This document shows positions 17,304 to 24,644 of a stretch of DNA of 34,211 bases, in pieces; position 1 is the stretch's first letter; each line of letters opens with the position of its first letter. Below the pieces are notes generated by a model. The model worked only from the letters and a program-made list of their open reading frames with translations, ran no database searches and was not told where the DNA came from. Source of the stretch: UMGS1668 sp035447605 (GTDB lineage: Bacteria; Bacillota; Clostridia; Oscillospirales; Ruminococcaceae); the NCBI GenBank assembly GCA_035447605.1, contig DAOTHJ010000019.1, positions 1 to 34,211 of the forward strand, read 5' to 3'. The position numbers and the translations under genes are program-made.

Positions 17304-17831
17304 TCATTCTCTCGGGGATGCCTGTTCCAGCTCGAGTTCCACCGGCGTGTTTCTTCCGAACATGGAAACGATGACGCGAACCTTGTTGTTCTCCATATCG
17401 ATCGTTTCGACGGTTCCTTCAAAGCCCTCCAGCGGTCCCCCGACGATTGCCACAACGTCTCCGACTTTGTAGCGAAGTTCCACGGTCTTGGTGCCAATGC
17501 CCAGTTTGGCGACCTCTTCGTCGGTCAGCGGCACCGGTTTGGATGCCGGGCCGACAAATCCGGTCACGCCGCGGGTATTGCGGACCACATACCAGGATTC
17601 ATCCGTCAGGATCATTTTCACGAGAACATATCCCGGGAAAATTTTACGTTCTACTTCGCGCTTGGCATTGTCAGTGACCTCGACAACCTTCTCGGTCGGA
17701 ACACTCACGTCCACGATCAAGTCATGAAACCTGGGGTTATCGATAACTTTCTCAATGTTGCCGGCCACTTTATTTTCATAGCCGGAATACGTGTGAACGA
17801 CATACCATTTGGGAGTTTCAGCCATAGACAT
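17304..17831 (-). CDS. nusG: Transcription antitermination/termination factor NusG
   Basis: NusG binds RNA polymerase and affects pausing and coupling to ribosomes. The 175-residue protein has the NGN domain (PKWYVVHTYSGYENKVAGNIEK, KIFPGYVLVKMILTDESWYVVRNT, GVTGFVGPASKPVPL) and a C-terminal KOW domain (VGDVVAIVGGPLEGFEG through VIVSMFGRNTPVELEL). The ATG at 17831 has AAAGGA closely upstream; a second ATG at 17825 is less well spaced. It lies 15 bases after secE, a very common gene order. Confidence 0.97.
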   Translation of the reverse strand: MSMAETPKWYVVHTYSGYENKVAGNIEKVIDNPRFHDLIVDVSVPTEKVVEVTDNAKREVERKIFPGYVLVKMILTDESWYVVRNTRGVTGFVGPASKPVPLTDEEVAKLGIGTKTVELRYKVGDVVAIVGGPLEGFEGTVETIDMENNKVRVIVSMFGRNTPVELELEQASPRE

Positions 17832-17846
17832 AGTTCCTTTCGCGTT

Positions 17847-18068
17847 TTAAGAGCCGAAAAACAATTTTGTGACCAGACCGAAAAAGTAATCGATCAGGCT
17901 GATGAAAACCGAAGAAATTACCACCGCCACAACGACAACGCCGGTGTTGTTGATCACCTGTCTTCTATTGGGCCAGACGATCTTTTTGATCTCACCGTAA
18001 ATGTCCTTGAAGAAGCGCTTCAGTCTCGCGATGAAAGACGGCTTTTTCGCGGTATTTTCATTTGCCAC
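17847..18068 (-). CDS. secE: Preprotein translocase subunit SecE
   Basis: SecE clamps SecY in the SecYEG channel. The 73-residue product is the short Gram-positive form with a basic amphipathic stretch (FIARLKRFFKDIYGEIKKIVWPNRRQV, an unmistakable SecE motif around KIVWPNR) and one membrane helix (VVVVAVVISSVFISLIDYFF). The start codon is GTG at 18068 with AAGGAAGGAAC upstream. It sits between rpmG (18 bases) and nusG (15 bases). Confidence 0.95.
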   Translation of the reverse strand: MANENTAKKPSFIARLKRFFKDIYGEIKKIVWPNRRQVINNTGVVVVAVVISSVFISLIDYFFGLVTKLFFGS

Positions 18069-18086
18069 GGTAGTTCCTTCCTTTCA

Positions 18087-18236
18087 TCATTTCGTCTCTC
18101 TGTGGAGCGTGTGCTTCCGGCAGAATTTGCAATATTTCTTCTCTTCGATTCTGTCCGGATCGTTCTTTTTGTTTTTCATGGTGTTGTAGTTGCGCTGCTT
18201 GCACTCCGTGCAGGCGAGCACGATCTTGACTCGCAT
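18087..18236 (-). CDS. rpmG: Ribosomal protein L33
   Basis: This 49-residue gene encodes L33 of the zinc-binding (C+) type: MRVKIVLACTECKQRNY, then NDPDRIEEKKYCKFCRKHTLHRE, with two CxxC pairs. GGAGGTG lies six bases before the ATG. It is the first gene of rpmG-secE-nusG-rplK-rplA, a typical Firmicutes order, and is preceded by two tandem promoters. Confidence 0.96.
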   Translation of the reverse strand: MRVKIVLACTECKQRNYNTMKNKKNDPDRIEEKKYCKFCRKHTLHRETK

Positions 18237-18326
18237 TGCGGCACCTCCTGATTCTCGGAATTTTTTGCCTCCCTCTTTTGGTTGGGTTTTTTGCGCAAAA
18301 AAATAAACCCTTTTAGAGGTATCCTT

Positions 18327-18355
18327 ACTATAACATATCGGACAGGCTCCGTCAA
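18327..18355 (-). promoter_or_regulatory. Proximal sigma-A promoter of the rpmG operon
   Basis: Minus strand TTGACG (18355-18350), 17-base spacer, TATAGT (18332-18327). The leader between it and rpmG contains the inverted repeat TTTTTTGCGCAAAAAA near 18284-18301. Confidence 0.75.
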
Positions 18356-18397
18356 GCGTTTTTTTGATCTTAATCTTATTATTTTTTCCACAAATCT

Positions 18398-18426
18398 ACT
18401 ATAACACGCCGTCCCCTGACAATCAA
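18398..18426 (-). promoter_or_regulatory. Distal sigma-A promoter of the rpmG operon
   Basis: Minus strand TTGATT (18426-18421), 17-base spacer, TATAGT (18403-18398), 71 bases upstream of the proximal promoter. Its -35 lies inside the inverted repeat GACAAT-N10-ATTGTC (18418-18439), a possible operator. Confidence 0.65.
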
Positions 18427-18494
18427 GATAAAAATTGTCGGACATATTGCAGCCGCTTCCGAAAAAACTAAAAGCGTTAAGGAGGCGCAGCACC

Positions 18495-19712
18495 ATGCAT
18501 AAAATAAATTTTAATCGCATAAAATACGTAATTTGTTCTTTTATTGCCGCATCAATGGCCACAGTTTCTGTTTTCCACATTATCCTTCCCGATCATTACA
18601 CCATTTATGAAAACAGCACCTTTTCTTTTTCGAGCCGCTATGGGAATCTGATCACGACCTCGGCAGGAAATGCCGGAACCGAAGAGGTCTTCGCCGGAAA
18701 CCGCAGCCGTTTTCACGCAGATCTGCGTCTTTTAGGTTTTATAAATGTTAAAACCGTCAGCGTGGAAGTCAGCGAGGGAAACGAGGTCTGGGTCTGCGGA
18801 ACGCCGCTTGGCATCAAACTGTTTACCGAAGGCGTGCTTGTGGTCGGCATGGAACGGCTTCAGGCGGCGGAAGGCACCATCTGCCCCGCCTCCTCCGCCG
18901 GTCTCCGAACAGGTGACGTGATCTATGCCGTCAACGGGCAGGCGGTCGCGACCAACGAGGATATCGCCAAAATCATCCAAAACTCCGGAGGAATTTCCCT
19001 GACTTTATCGATCCGGCGCGAAGAAGAAAAAATGGAGATTTCACTGACGCCGGCGGAAATGAACGACGGCTCCGGCTACAAGGGAGGATTCTGGGTGCGG
19101 GACAGCTCCGCAGGCATCGGCACGCTGACCTTTTATGATGAAGAAAACGGAACCTTTGCCGGGCTCGGGCACGCGGTCTGCGACGTGGATACCGGCGACG
19201 TCCTTCCCCTGCTCTCCGGCGAGATCGTCTCCGCCTCGGTCACGGGCGTCGTGCGCGGCATCTCGGGAAATCCCGGCGAGCTCAAGGGCATTTTTCTCGA
19301 TGCCGCAGCCATCGGCATCCTGAAACAAAACTGCGAAGCCGGGATCTACGGCACGATGGAGGCCGTGCCGGAAGGGGCCGTATCCATGGTTATTGCGCCG
19401 AAACAGGAGGTTCGGGAAGGCCCTGCGGAAATTTTGGCGACGGTGGACGGCGCGGAGGCGGAGCGGTATACGATTGAAATTGAAAGGATCAATTACAGTG
19501 ACGGCAACCCCACCAAAAACATGGTGATCCGCGTAACCGACCCCGCGCTGCTGGAAAAGACCGGCGGCATCGTACAGGGCATGAGCGGCAGCCCGATCCT
19601 TCAGGACGGCAGGCTCGTCGGAGCCGTGACGCACGTTTTCGTGAACGACGCCACCCGTGGCTATGCGATCTTTGCCGAAAACATGGCCGAGATCGCCGAG
19701 GAAATCGAATAG
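18495..19712 (+). CDS. spoIVB: SpoIVB serine peptidase (S55), sporulation signal protease
   Basis: SpoIVB is made in the forespore and cleaves SpoIVFA, triggering pro-sigma-K processing in the mother cell. The 405-residue protein has one N-terminal membrane segment (YVICSFIAASMATVSVFHII), a PDZ domain (about 105-185, GLRTGDVIYAVNGQAV) and the S55 peptidase domain with H226 in FAGLGHAVCD and the catalytic serine S364 in VQGMSGSPILQDG. The ATG at 18495 has GGAGG at nine bases; an open frame to 18435 lacks one. It is followed by spo0A as in nearly all endospore formers. I looked for a sigma-F or sigma-G promoter upstream and could not support one. Confidence 0.95.
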   Translation: MHKINFNRIKYVICSFIAASMATVSVFHIILPDHYTIYENSTFSFSSRYGNLITTSAGNAGTEEVFAGNRSRFHADLRLLGFINVKTVSVEVSEGNEVWVCGTPLGIKLFTEGVLVVGMERLQAAEGTICPASSAGLRTGDVIYAVNGQAVATNEDIAKIIQNSGGISLTLSIRREEEKMEISLTPAEMNDGSGYKGGFWVRDSSAGIGTLTFYDEENGTFAGLGHAVCDVDTGDVLPLLSGEIVSASVTGVVRGISGNPGELKGIFLDAAAIGILKQNCEAGIYGTMEAVPEGAVSMVIAPKQEVREGPAEILATVDGAEAERYTIEIERINYSDGNPTKNMVIRVTDPALLEKTGGIVQGMSGSPILQDGRLVGAVTHVFVNDATRGYAIFAENMAEIAEEIE

Positions 19713-19743
19713 ATACCTGTCTCCGCAGAAAACGGTCGGAGCC

Positions 19744-19763
19744 GGTCGAACTGATTTTGACAA
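19744..19763 (+). promoter_or_regulatory. Two candidate Spo0A boxes upstream of spo0A
   Basis: GGTCGAA (19744-19750) differs at one base from TGTCGAA, and TTTGACAA (19756-19763) differs at one base from TTCGACAA, in the opposite orientation. They lie 29-48 bases upstream of the -35 element, a position that could support autoregulation. Confidence 0.4.
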
Positions 19764-19791
19764 AACATTTATGTAAATTCCTGTAAATCTA

Positions 19792-19819
19792 TTGACAGTT
19801 TGGAAAAATATGGTATTCT
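19792..19819 (+). promoter_or_regulatory. Sigma-A promoter of spo0A
   Basis: TTGACA (19792-19797), 16-base spacer, TATTCT (19814-19819) with an extended TGG just before the -10. It lies about 105 bases before the start codon, so the leader is long. Confidence 0.75.
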
Positions 19820-19852
19820 TTTCTATAGGAACAGTAAGGCCTGAACAAAAAC

Positions 19853-19908
19853 GCCGTCGTCTTCCGCACTATGACGTCGGCTTCCCGCAATAAATGATAG
19901 CGGTGCGG
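19853..19908 (+). promoter_or_regulatory. Possible H-type pseudoknot in the spo0A leader
   Basis: Stem 1 pairs GCCG-t-CGTC (19853-19861) with GACG-t-CGGC (19873-19881). Its 11-base loop contains CCGCAC (19864-19869), which can pair with GTGCGG (19903-19908), and with flanking bases for 8-9 pairs. The 3' arm ends a few bases before the Shine-Dalgarno region of spo0A. Translation control is an inference. Confidence 0.45.
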
Positions 19909-19924
19909 AGATAAGGCAGGATAA

Positions 19925-20704
19925 ATGGAGAGAAAATCAAAAATCATCATTTGTGACGAAAACCAGGAATTCTGCGGACAGTGCGCGGAGATTATGCAGT
20001 CCTGCGGATTTGAAGCATATTGTGTCTGCCGGGACGGAAAAGAGCTCCTTCAGTCCATTTCCGAATATAAACCGGACGTCGTGCTCTGCGACGTATTCAT
20101 GCCGCAGCTTGACGCCTTCGCCGTAATGGAGCAGACGAGGGCGCTCAATCTGGAGAAAAACCCGCTGTTTATGATCATGTCCTCCGTCGATAATTCGATG
20201 CTCGAACACGAGATCCTCTCTGCCGGCGCGGTCTATTTTTTCATTAAGCCGTTTGACATGGAGATTTTGGCCGAACGGGTCGTCCATATCCTCGGCGCAC
20301 AGCGGAAATCCGAAATTCCGGTGGAAAGCCATGCCGAAGTCTCCGGCCCGGATATGGAGATGATCGTCACCGACATCATCCACCAGATCGGCGTCCCGGC
20401 TCACATCAAGGGCTACCACTATCTGCGCGAGGCGATCCTGATGGCGGTGGACGACATGGAGATCATCAATTCTGTGACAAAATGTCTCTATCCTTCCGTC
20501 GCCAAAAAGCACGGCACGACTCCATCCCGGGTGGAACGCGCCATCCGCCACGCGATTGAGGTCGCGTGGGACCGCGGCGACGTGGATACGCTGAACTCCT
20601 ACTTCGGCTACACCATCCACAGCGGCCGTGGAAAGCCCACAAACAGCGAGTTTATCGCGCTGATCGCAGACAAACTGCGGCTCCGCATGAAAATGGCACA
20701 ATGA
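19925..20704 (+). CDS. spo0A: Sporulation master response regulator Spo0A
   Basis: Spo0A receives phosphate from the sporulation kinases or phosphorelay and switches on or off early sporulation genes. The 259-residue protein has a receiver domain with acidic D11/E12, phosphoacceptor D56 in LCDVFMP and K108 in FFIKPF, matching the usual numbering closely. The C-terminal effector domain (about 145-259) has the Spo0A-specific DNA-binding segment LYPSVAKKHGTTPSRVERAI and GYTIHSGRGKPTNSEFIAL. It has its own promoter, two possible 0A boxes and a structured leader, and ends in a strong terminator. Its presence with spoIVB indicates an endospore former. Confidence 0.97.
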   Translation: MERKSKIIICDENQEFCGQCAEIMQSCGFEAYCVCRDGKELLQSISEYKPDVVLCDVFMPQLDAFAVMEQTRALNLEKNPLFMIMSSVDNSMLEHEILSAGAVYFFIKPFDMEILAERVVHILGAQRKSEIPVESHAEVSGPDMEMIVTDIIHQIGVPAHIKGYHYLREAILMAVDDMEIINSVTKCLYPSVAKKHGTTPSRVERAIRHAIEVAWDRGDVDTLNSYFGYTIHSGRGKPTNSEFIALIADKLRLRMKMAQ

Positions 20705-20711
20705 TTCTTCC

Positions 20712-20745
20712 GCAGGCGGCACAAAAGGCCGCCTGCTTTTTATTT
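20712..20745 (+). terminator. Terminator of spo0A
   Basis: GCAGGCGGC and GCCGCCTGC form a perfect 9-base stem around ACAAAAG, followed by TTTTTATTTTT. Confidence 0.92.
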
Positions 20746-20817
20746 TTGTGAAAGTTTCATATTGGAAAAACTCTGTTTACCAAGATAAAATTCATCGGAG
20801 ACAAAATCATTTTTATG

Positions 20818-20846
20818 GGCGGCACATAGGCCGCCTGTTTTCGTTT
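20818..20846 (+). terminator. Second, similar terminator-like hairpin after spo0A
   Basis: GGCGGC-ACATAG-GCCGCC followed by TGTTTTCGTTTT, about 106 bases after the first. Stem, loop and tail resemble the spo0A terminator, suggesting a duplication of that element. No gene lies between the two. Confidence 0.6.
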
Positions 20847-20964
20847 TCTGGGGAATTCCTCGGCGAAAAAGTTCTTTTTCCAAAGGGCGAAAACCCCGTA
20901 TTCCGAAGAAATCGGCTCCGGGAAAGGCGGAATTTCCGGCTCTGTTCTCGGATTCCCGCTTTTT

Positions 20965-20993
20965 TTGTTTTCTAAAAGAATCCGTGCTATAAT
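20965..20993 (+). promoter_or_regulatory. Promoter of the gene at 21023
   Basis: TTGTTT (20965-20970), 17-base spacer, TATAAT (20988-20993), 30 bases before the ATG. Confidence 0.7.
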
Positions 20994-21022
20994 GGGCCTA
21001 TCAAGTTGCGGCGGAGGACGGC

Positions 21023-21805
21023 ATGGACAGGGAACGTTTTTCGGAGATCTGCGGGAATACGGAACAGTGCCGGGTCTGCTCCGGCGGCATCGGCACGCTC
21101 TCGGAGAAGACGATGCATGCCGTGCTCAAATATTATCTGGAGCCCGACGTCTCCCGCCACGAGATCTGGGTCGGGACGAACGTCGTGGATATTCTGGAGG
21201 ACGACAGGATCATCGAAATTCAGACGCGGAATTTTTTTGGCTTAAAAAAGAAATTTGACGCGCTTCTGGCGGAGTACCCTATCACGGTCGTCTACCCTGT
21301 CGCTCATGTAAAGTGGCTCTGCTGGATCAATCCGGAGAGCGGAGAAGTCACAAAGCGCCGGAAAAGCCCGAAAACCGGCTCCGCCTGCGACTGCTTCCTC
21401 GAGCTGCGGTGGATTCTCCCCTATTTGAAATCGGAGCACCTCCGTTTTAAGATTCTGCTGATCGACCTTGTGGAGTACCGGTATCTCGATGGTTGGAGCC
21501 AGGATAAAAAAAGCGGCTCAACCCGCTGCGAGCGTGTACCGGAGTCGCTTTACGACGAGATTTCGATTGAAGAATCGGAGGATTATCAGAAACTGATGCC
21601 GAAAAACCTGCCGGAGCCGTTCACTTCCGCCGAGTTTTCCAAGGCGGCGCATATCAGCATCTTCGCGGCGAGAACCGGGCTGCGGATTCTGTCCGCCGTC
21701 GGGGCCGTGGAGAAATGCGGAAAACAAAAGAACGCGGCCCTCTACCGGAAAACCGCGTTTGTGCAAAAGTCTGAGGCCGAGGCGGAAGTATCTTCTTCCG
21801 GCTGA
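21023..21805 (+). CDS. Conserved protein of unknown function; PD-(D/E)XK nuclease-like signature and winged-helix-like C-terminus
   Basis: The 260-residue soluble protein has no function I can assign. It begins with a cysteine-containing stretch (C10, C16, C19) and GIGTLSEKTMHAVLKYYLEP, then VGTNVVDILEDDRIIEIQTRN. There D56, E65 and Q67 have the spacing D-X8-E-X-Q, as in the active site of the restriction enzyme BglII (D84, E93, Q95), with E40 as a possible helix acid; this suggests a PD-(D/E)XK fold. The segment FTSAEFSKAAHISIFAARTGLRILSAVG (about 202-229) with GKQKNAALYRKTAF looks like a winged helix. I recall similar uncharacterised proteins in Clostridia. It has its own promoter, GGAGG five bases before the ATG, and a terminator, so it is transcribed alone. 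Confidence 0.85.
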   Translation: MDRERFSEICGNTEQCRVCSGGIGTLSEKTMHAVLKYYLEPDVSRHEIWVGTNVVDILEDDRIIEIQTRNFFGLKKKFDALLAEYPITVVYPVAHVKWLCWINPESGEVTKRRKSPKTGSACDCFLELRWILPYLKSEHLRFKILLIDLVEYRYLDGWSQDKKSGSTRCERVPESLYDEISIEESEDYQKLMPKNLPEPFTSAEFSKAAHISIFAARTGLRILSAVGAVEKCGKQKNAALYRKTAFVQKSEAEAEVSSSG

Positions 21806-21890
21806 AGGATCGTTTCGGCCGGGCGCCGGGCTTGCTAAAAGCAGAATGCAAAAGTGGATTGCACGGCGCTCAAAATATCTTTTTTAATTT

Positions 21891-21940
21891 AAAACGCCCC
21901 GGATGCCGAAAAAGACGGCTTCCGGGGCGTTTTATTTTTT
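21891..21940. terminator. Bidirectional terminator between the gene at 21023 and the P-type ATPase
   Basis: AAAACGCCCCGGA and TCCGGGGCGTTTT enclose an inner GCCG/CGGC stem with loop AAAAAGA. The right side continues ATTTTTTTT and the left side is AT-rich, so it can serve both converging genes. Confidence 0.88.
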
Positions 21941-21944
21941 TTGA

Positions 21945-24584
21945 TTATGCGGTTTTGTGGATTTTTCGTTTAACCGCTTTTTCGATCTCCACGATCGGGA
22001 TAATTGAGACGGCGAGCGCCATGGCGACCAGATATTCCGTGGCGGAGATGTGCTCAAATCCAAATGCATTGGAAAGGAACGGAATATAGATGACCGCCGT
22101 GGTGAGGATCAGGGAGCCGAGCATCGACAGCCAGAGAGCCTTATTCTGCGTCGGAAGAGAGAAGACGGAATGCAGGCTGGAGCGCATGTTGAAGGAGTGG
22201 AAAATCTCCACCATGGAAAGCGTCAGAAACGCCATGGTCATGCCGTCCGGGCTGTTGACATACTCCCATCTGCCGGCCTCCATGAAATGCCCGATCCGGT
22301 AAGCCGCAAACGTGATGGCCGCGACGACCGTCCCCTGGAAAAGGATATCGAACGCCATGCCGCCCGCGAAGATGCTTTCCTTCGGGTCGCGCGGCGGATT
22401 CTGCATGCTGTCCTTTTCGCTTTTCTCCATGCCGAGCGCAAGCGCCGGGAACGTATCCGTAATCAGGTTGATCCAGAGCAGATGCGACGGTTTGAGCACG
22501 GTGAAATTGATGAGCATGGCGGAAAAGATTGTGAGCACCTCGGAAAGGTTTGAGGAAAGCAAAAACTGAATCGCCTTGCGGATGTTGGCATAGATGCGTC
22601 TGCCCTCCTCCACGGCGGCGACGATCGTGGCAAAGTTGTCGTCCGTGAGAACAAGATCCGCAGCGTTTTTCGTGACGTCCGTACCGGTGATGCCCATGCC
22701 GATGCCGATATCCGCCGTCTTGATTGAAGGCGCGTCGTTGACGCCGTCCCCGGTCATCGCGACAATCTTTCCGCGTTTTTTCCATGTGGTGACGATGCGG
22801 ACTTTCTGATCCGGCTGCACCCTCGCATAGACGTAATAGTTCCCAATTTCCTGCTCGAATTCCTCGTCGTCCATCTCCGCCAGCGCGGCGCCGGTGATGA
22901 CCTGCGACGGTCCCTTGATAATGCCGAGCTCCATGGCGATGGCGGCGGCGGTATCCTTATGGTCGCCGGTAATCATGATCGGATGAATTCCGGCGCCAAT
23001 GCATTCCTGAATGGCCGCTTTCACTTCCGGGCGGATCGGGTCGATCATGCCGGCAAGGCCGATGTAGCAGAGATCCTGTTCCAGATTCTCGGGCGTGCAC
23101 GCCGGCATCTCGTCGAAAAACCGCTCCGCCGCACAGAGAACGCGCAGGGCCTTGTCCGCCATTGCCTTATTCGCGGCGGCGACCTTTTCAAGGAACGCGG
23201 CATCCACCGGATGCATGACCCCGCCTTCCAGATAATACTTGCAGCGCTCCAGAAGCATATCCGGCGCGCCTTTGGTATAAGCGACAAATTTTTCTCCATC
23301 CTTATGGACGGTTGTCATCATCTTACGGTCAGAGTCAAACGGCGCTTCGCCGACACGCGGATGCTCCGCAGTCAGTCCGTCCTTCGGCAGGCCCAGCGAT
23401 TCGGCGTAATCCACGAGCGCGCATTCCGTCGGCTCGCCGATTGCCTTTCCGTTTTCTCCCGGAACCGCATCCGAGCAGAGCGACATCGCCGAGGCCATCA
23501 GATTTTTATCGTCGGAGACGGATTCCACGACGGTCATGCGGTTCTGCGTCAATGTGCCGGTCTTGTCCGAGCAGATGATCTGGACGCAGCCCAGCGTCTC
23601 GACCGCGGTCAGTTTCCGCACAACGGCGTTTCGGTGCGACATGTTCGTCACGCCGATGGAAAGAACGATCGTCACAACCGCGGCCAGCCCCTCCGGAATC
23701 GCCGCAACCGCCAAGCTGACGGCGATCATAAAGGTATCCAGCAGCGTTGTCATCGAAACATCCGGATAATCCCGGATGACGCCGATTGCGAAAATCGCCA
23801 CGCAGATGCCCAGAACCAGAAAGCTGAGCCATTTGCTGAACTGACCGAGCTTCTTTTGCAGCGGCGTCTTCTCCTCGACCGCTCTGGAGAGGGCATCGGC
23901 GATTTTTCCCATTTCCGTCTGCATGCCCGTACGGCAGACAATCGCCGTGCCGCGGCCGTAAACCACCGTGCTGCCCATGTAGACCATGTTGCGTCGGTCG
24001 CCGAGCGTGACATCCTTTTCGCCCTCCGCAAGACCGAGCGCGCCGCAGATCTTCTCCGCCGGCACCGACTCTCCCGTCAGAGCCGATTCCTCAATCTTCA
24101 GGGAGGCGCTCTCAATCAGGCGGCCGTCCGCCGGTACAGAATCGCCGGCCTCCAGAATCACAATATCGCCGGGGACGACTTCCTCACTTTTGACCGTGAG
24201 CTGACGGCCGCCGCGCAAAACTTTGGAAGTGGAAGCGGTGATCTCCTTGAGCGCCTCAATGGCGGCCTCCGCCTTGCTCTCCTGCACGACACCGAGCACC
24301 GCGTTGAGGATGACCACGGTCATAATAATGATGACATCGGAAAAGGACTCGTTGGCATAAACGGCGGTAATCCCCGAGACGACCGCAGCAGCAATCAGCA
24401 CCAGAATCATCGGATCGGCAAGCTCACCCAAAAGCCGCTGAAGCAGGGTCTTCTTCGGCGGCTGCGCGAGTTTGTTGGGCCCGAATTTTTTGAGGCGCGC
24501 TTCCGCCTCTTCGGCGCCGAGACCGGAACCGCCGCTTTTAAGCTCGCTGAGCACTTCCGGAGCTTCCATCAAATATTCTTTCAA
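21945..24584 (-). CDS. Type IIA P-type cation ATPase (annotated Ca2+; possibly Mn2+ exporter)
   Basis: The 879-residue protein has the full P2A architecture: N-terminal cation ATPase domain (GLGAEEAEARLKKFGPNKL), actuator domain with ALTGES, the M4 segment AIPEGLAAVVTIVLS that helps bind Ca2+ or Mn2+, phosphorylated D340 in SDKTGTLTQN, nucleotide-binding KGAPDMLLERC, and the hinge TGDGVNDAPSIKTADIGIGMG. Ten membrane helices are expected. The start is a TTG at 24584 with GGAGG eight bases upstream. It lies only 60 bases after mntP with no terminator between them and no clear promoter, so it probably shares the Mn2+ riboswitch. Relatives in lactococci and pneumococci under this riboswitch export Mn2+; I infer a similar role here. 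Confidence 0.93.
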   Translation of the reverse strand: MKEYLMEAPEVLSELKSGGSGLGAEEAEARLKKFGPNKLAQPPKKTLLQRLLGELADPMILVLIAAAVVSGITAVYANESFSDVIIIMTVVILNAVLGVVQESKAEAAIEALKEITASTSKVLRGGRQLTVKSEEVVPGDIVILEAGDSVPADGRLIESASLKIEESALTGESVPAEKICGALGLAEGEKDVTLGDRRNMVYMGSTVVYGRGTAIVCRTGMQTEMGKIADALSRAVEEKTPLQKKLGQFSKWLSFLVLGICVAIFAIGVIRDYPDVSMTTLLDTFMIAVSLAVAAIPEGLAAVVTIVLSIGVTNMSHRNAVVRKLTAVETLGCVQIICSDKTGTLTQNRMTVVESVSDDKNLMASAMSLCSDAVPGENGKAIGEPTECALVDYAESLGLPKDGLTAEHPRVGEAPFDSDRKMMTTVHKDGEKFVAYTKGAPDMLLERCKYYLEGGVMHPVDAAFLEKVAAANKAMADKALRVLCAAERFFDEMPACTPENLEQDLCYIGLAGMIDPIRPEVKAAIQECIGAGIHPIMITGDHKDTAAAIAMELGIIKGPSQVITGAALAEMDDEEFEQEIGNYYVYARVQPDQKVRIVTTWKKRGKIVAMTGDGVNDAPSIKTADIGIGMGITGTDVTKNAADLVLTDDNFATIVAAVEEGRRIYANIRKAIQFLLSSNLSEVLTIFSAMLINFTVLKPSHLLWINLITDTFPALALGMEKSEKDSMQNPPRDPKESIFAGGMAFDILFQGTVVAAITFAAYRIGHFMEAGRWEYVNSPDGMTMAFLTLSMVEIFHSFNMRSSLHSVFSLPTQNKALWLSMLGSLILTTAVIYIPFLSNAFGFEHISATEYLVAMALAVSIIPIVEIEKAVKRKIHKTA

Positions 24585-24644
24585 TCCGGTTTCCTCCTAT
24601 AACATATGTAAGGTCATTTTACTTGACATCCTAAAACTCTGAAA

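Noticed and set aside
18435..18494. Sigma-F or sigma-G promoter of spoIVB.
   Set aside because: No pair of elements with acceptable sequence and spacing was found.
22959..24602. A long plus-strand open frame opposite the P-type ATPase, and similar ones opposite whiA/murB (1415-3607) and the DacF-like gene (27468-28994).
   Set aside because: All are antisense shadows: rich in Arg, Ala and His, without ribosome binding sites or recognisable domains.
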